From Myroides phaeus (GTDB lineage: Bacteria > Bacteroidota > Bacteroidia > Flavobacteriales > Flavobacteriaceae): a stretch of DNA of 64,000 nt. Each line of letters begins with the position of its first letter. Position 1 is the first letter of the stretch. The stretch is taken from NCBI RefSeq assembly GCF_009799805.1, contig NZ_CP047050.1, positions 2,432,001 to 2,496,000 on the forward strand, read 5' to 3'. Position numbers and translations under genes: made by a program. Below, one piece after another: positions 62,070 through 64,000 of the stretch. The notes under the pieces are model-generated. The model saw nothing but the letters and a program-made list of their open reading frames with translations. It made no database searches and was not told where the DNA came from.

Positions 62070-62894
62070 CTAAAAAATATTCAATCCTTTAAACAAAGAC
62101 TTCTTTTCTTGTTTTTTCTCTGATTTTTTGTCTTTAGAATTGCTTGATGTATTTTTTTGGGCACCGTTCTTTAAATTATCTTGAATTGAGAATACATCTT
62201 GAAGTAGTTTAGTATTTCTTGCAAGACCAGAATTAGCACGGATTTTATTCTCTTCAACAGCAATCATTTTAAAAACTCCACTCATTGTTTCATTAGTCAC
62301 GTAGTCTGTTAAATCAGTATTTACAGGAGCAACTAATGGTAAATTGTTATAGGTAGAAAAGATAGTTTCCCATACCTTATCTGCACCAACTGTTGCTAAA
62401 GATTCATTAATAACAGGGGAAAACTTTTTATATAAAGCAGCTTTAGTACCTTCTTGTAAATAATTAGTTGCCGCTGATTCACCTCCAATTAAAATATTTT
62501 TAGCATCGTTAAAAGAGATCTTCTGAACAGCATCTAAAAAGATAGGTGTAGATTCCTTCACAGCAGATTCAGCAGCTCTGTTTAATAAAAGTAAACCTTG
62601 GTCAGCTAAACCACCCATTCCAATTTTTCTAAGCGTTTTATCTACTTTCTGAATCTCTTCAGGTAATAAAATTTTAACCAATTCATTTTTAAAGAAACCA
62701 TCTTTTTGAGTTAATGTACTTACTTGGTCAGTAATACCTTTAGTAAGTGCTTCTTTAAGTCCGTTTGCTGCTTTGTCTTGGCTCAAGCTGTTAAGTAACG
62801 TAGTTGTTGTTTGTTTCTTTTGAGCTTGCATTGGTAAAGCTACTCCACCAGTTAATGTAATACCTAATGCCAGAACCAAAAATTTGTTTTTCAT
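62070..62894 (-). CDS. DUF4197 family exported protein
   Basis: A 274-residue secreted protein: signal peptide (to about residue 24, MQAQ), then a helical domain with GLKEALTKGITDQVSTL (46-62), a KILLPEEI block and GGESAATNYLQ near 137-147, which match DUF4197. The C-terminus is low-complexity (Lys, Ser, Asn). Periplasmic; function unknown. Upstream on the same strand is the DUF7935-like gene (20 bp beyond its ATG). Confidence 0.85.
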   Translation of the reverse strand: MKNKFLVLALGITLTGGVALPMQAQKKQTTTTLLNSLSQDKAANGLKEALTKGITDQVSTLTQKDGFFKNELVKILLPEEIQKVDKTLRKIGMGGLADQGLLLLNRAAESAVKESTPIFLDAVQKISFNDAKNILIGGESAATNYLQEGTKAALYKKFSPVINESLATVGADKVWETIFSTYNNLPLVAPVNTDLTDYVTNETMSGVFKMIAVEENKIRANSGLARNTKLLQDVFSIQDNLKNGAQKNTSSNSKDKKSEKKQEKKSLFKGLNIF

Positions 62895-62914
62895 TATGTT
62901 TTTTATGTTTTAAT

Positions 62915-63457
62915 TTATAATAAACTATCTGCTTCTAATCGAATGGCAGAAAGTGCTATTTCTATTTTGCGCTGTAATTGAATGTTTTCAGTAAGCAAAA
63001 CTTCTCTTAATGCAGTAGCATTAGCCACTGAAGGATGTTGCGCTGTTTGATGTACTGATGAAATAATTGTATTTTTTGTTTGAAGTACTATTTGCCATAG
63101 TTCATTAGTAACGTAAATTTGTTGAGAAATATTGTAATCAAACTCTTGTTCTATATGCTGAATTAAAGCAAATTGGTAAGTGTTCTTATCCTCAGAAACA
63201 GGTTCAATGCGCAATACTAACTTCTTTAAATCAATGCGTTCAATTAAGATGACTAATCTTTCGCAAGCTTGTAGCTTCAGTGCTGTAGTGTCAATTGTGG
63301 CTTTATTTTCGTCTTTTTTCTTTAATTGTTCTAATAAATAAAAGTCTTTTTTAGACTGTCGCTCTAAGATTTTACTAAAATATACGTAAGACAATGCTGC
63401 TGTAGTTAAAGCAGGTAGCGTATATCCTATAATCTCCATTATAAAATCTGTTTTCAT
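62915..63457 (-). CDS. Membrane-anchored coiled-coil protein (DUF7935-like)
   Basis: A 180-residue protein with one hydrophobic span near residues 9-25, then an almost entirely helical, charged and Leu/Gln-rich domain, which suggests coiled coil. Proteins of this layout (DUF7935) occur in flavobacteria next to DUF4197 genes; I am fairly but not fully sure of the label. I start it at the ATG at 63457; the TTG at 63478 would overlap the -7 box TATTTTTG (minus, 63476-63483). Confidence 0.72.
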   Translation of the reverse strand: MKTDFIMEIIGYTLPALTTAALSYVYFSKILERQSKKDFYLLEQLKKKDENKATIDTTALKLQACERLVILIERIDLKKLVLRIEPVSEDKNTYQFALIQHIEQEFDYNISQQIYVTNELWQIVLQTKNTIISSVHQTAQHPSVANATALREVLLTENIQLQRKIEIALSAIRLEADSLL

Positions 63458-63475
63458 AGCTTTTTTGATTTGGTA

Positions 63476-63483
63476 CAAAAATA
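63476..63483 (-). promoter_or_regulatory. -7 box of the DUF7935-like gene
   Basis: TATTTTTG on the minus strand, 18 bp before the ATG at 63457. Confidence 0.6.
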
Positions 63484-63526
63484 GCGAATAATATTATCTG
63501 GCATAATTTTTTATAACATCAATAAC

Positions 63527-63557
63527 TTGTTATAAAGGGATAGGAATTGTAATTTTG
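63527..63557 (+). promoter_or_regulatory. Promoter of the UvrD-family helicase gene
   Basis: TTG (63527-63529), 20 bp, TAATTTTG (63550-63557); leader of about 18 bp to the ATG at 63579. Back-to-back with the minus-strand promoter at 63476-63483. Confidence 0.72.
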
Positions 63558-63578
63558 AACTTTTTCGAGGAAATAGAT

Positions 63579-64000
63579 ATGCAAAATTATATTGATCAAT
63601 TAAATGAGGCTCAAAGAGCACCTGTCCTTCAGAAAGATGGACCAATGATAGTGATAGCGGGAGCAGGTTCGGGTAAGACAAGGGTTTTAACTTTACGTAT
63701 TGCTTATTTGATGCACCAAGGTGTTGATGCGTTTAATATTTTAGCATTGACATTTACAAATAAAGCAGCTCGTGAAATGAAACACAGAATTGCTCAGATA
63801 GTGGGTAATTCAGAGGCTAAGAACTTATGGATGGGAACATTCCACTCTGTTTTTGCTAAGATTTTAAGAGCTGAATCTGATCGACTTGGGTATCCAGGGA
63901 ACTTCTCTATTTATGATTCTCAGGATAGTCAGCGTTTAATCGGTCAGATTATTAAAGAGATGCAATTAGATAGAGATATCTATAAACCTAAAGAGGTGCT
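63579..64000 (+). CDS. UvrD/PcrA-family ATP-dependent DNA helicase (5' end only)
   Basis: The first 140 codons are inside the window; the gene runs off the right edge. Starting at the ATG at 63579, LNEAQRAPV (Q motif), the Walker A motif AGAGSGKTR near residues 27-35, and LTFTNKAAREMKHRI and GTFHSVFAKILR are visible, which identify a superfamily 1A helicase of the UvrD/Rep/PcrA type. It unwinds DNA in repair and replication-fork restart. Whether it is UvrD or PcrA cannot be decided from the N-terminus. Confidence 0.93.
   Translation, partial: MQNYIDQLNEAQRAPVLQKDGPMIVIAGAGSGKTRVLTLRIAYLMHQGVDAFNILALTFTNKAAREMKHRIAQIVGNSEAKNLWMGTFHSVFAKILRAESDRLGYPGNFSIYDSQDSQRLIGQIIKEMQLDRDIYKPKEV

Overview
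The window looks like the chromosome of a member of the Bacteroidota, family Flavobacteriaceae. The evidence is low GC, A-rich gene starts without Shine-Dalgarno sequences, promoters of the TTG-N17-20-TAnnTTTG type, and families typical of the group: DUF6048/DUF6452, DUF4199, TIGR02757, DUF4197, 2TM-domain kinases, a type-2 PyrF, BshB1 and CtaA/Cox15. Myroides or a close relative is my guess at genus level, not something the sequence proves. I see no prophage, insertion sequence, integrase or CRISPR array; this is mostly ordinary core genome.

Layout. 0-5.5 kb: a membrane protein at the left edge, an M20 peptidase, a DEDDh exonuclease, a putative glycolipid-binding protein with a membrane partner, and the overlapping DUF6452/DUF6048 envelope pair. 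5.8-10 kb: a lactate utilisation operon (permease, LutA, LutB, LutC). 10-13.7 kb: a lipoprotein, RlmD and a secreted aspartyl-protease-like protein. 14.07-14.54 kb: four tandem tRNA-Tyr genes (minus strand). 14.7-21.3 kb: kdsA with DUF4199, the sixA-like/ppk1/ppx polyphosphate operon, TIGR02757 and a LolD-like ATPase. 21.4-25.6 kb: msrA, small envelope proteins, and three minus-strand genes including an NdpA-like nucleoid protein. 25.8-28.4 kb: a LytS/LytTR system with a 2TM-fused kinase and a newly noticed 53-residue ORF. 28.5-45.7 kb: a TlpA-like thioredoxin, a LOG protein, uvrA, a META lipoprotein, an NCS2 permease, PanE-like, CtaA, CCA-adding enzyme, TsaC/Sua5, MenI-like/MenF and BshB1. 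45.75-46.14 kb: four tandem tRNA-His genes (plus strand), followed by about 0.9 kb of repeat-rich non-coding DNA. 47-64 kb: M28 peptidase, SDR, transaldolase-like, HIBCH-like, outer-membrane barrels, a second LytS/LytTR system, PepD, YceI lipoprotein, prfA, pyrF, a BtuF-like protein, DUF4197, a DUF7935-like protein and the 5' end of a UvrD helicase.

The most interesting signal is not a gene. Both tRNA arrays are followed, 125-170 bp beyond the last tRNA and in the same orientation relative to tRNA transcription, by related non-coding elements of at least 81 nt. They share three blocks (GCTATTT, CACCTTGTTCG, GTTTTCCGAACA) at identical spacing, although the sequence between the blocks has diverged and pairs differently. 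The His-side copy continues into 10-bp, 11-bp and 22-bp repeats and a perfect 17-bp inverted repeat. The two tRNA promoters also share an extended sequence, TTG-N19-TAWATTTGCA(A)CCGTT. Together these suggest a conserved tRNA-array module with an undescribed downstream element.

Several start codons were moved from upstream TTG or ATG codons to an internal ATG (LutA, LutC, KdsA, SixA-like, LOG, UvrA, hydrolase, CtaA, TsaC, SDR, YceI, kinase at 54.6 kb, DUF7935-like); the reason is given in each entry.
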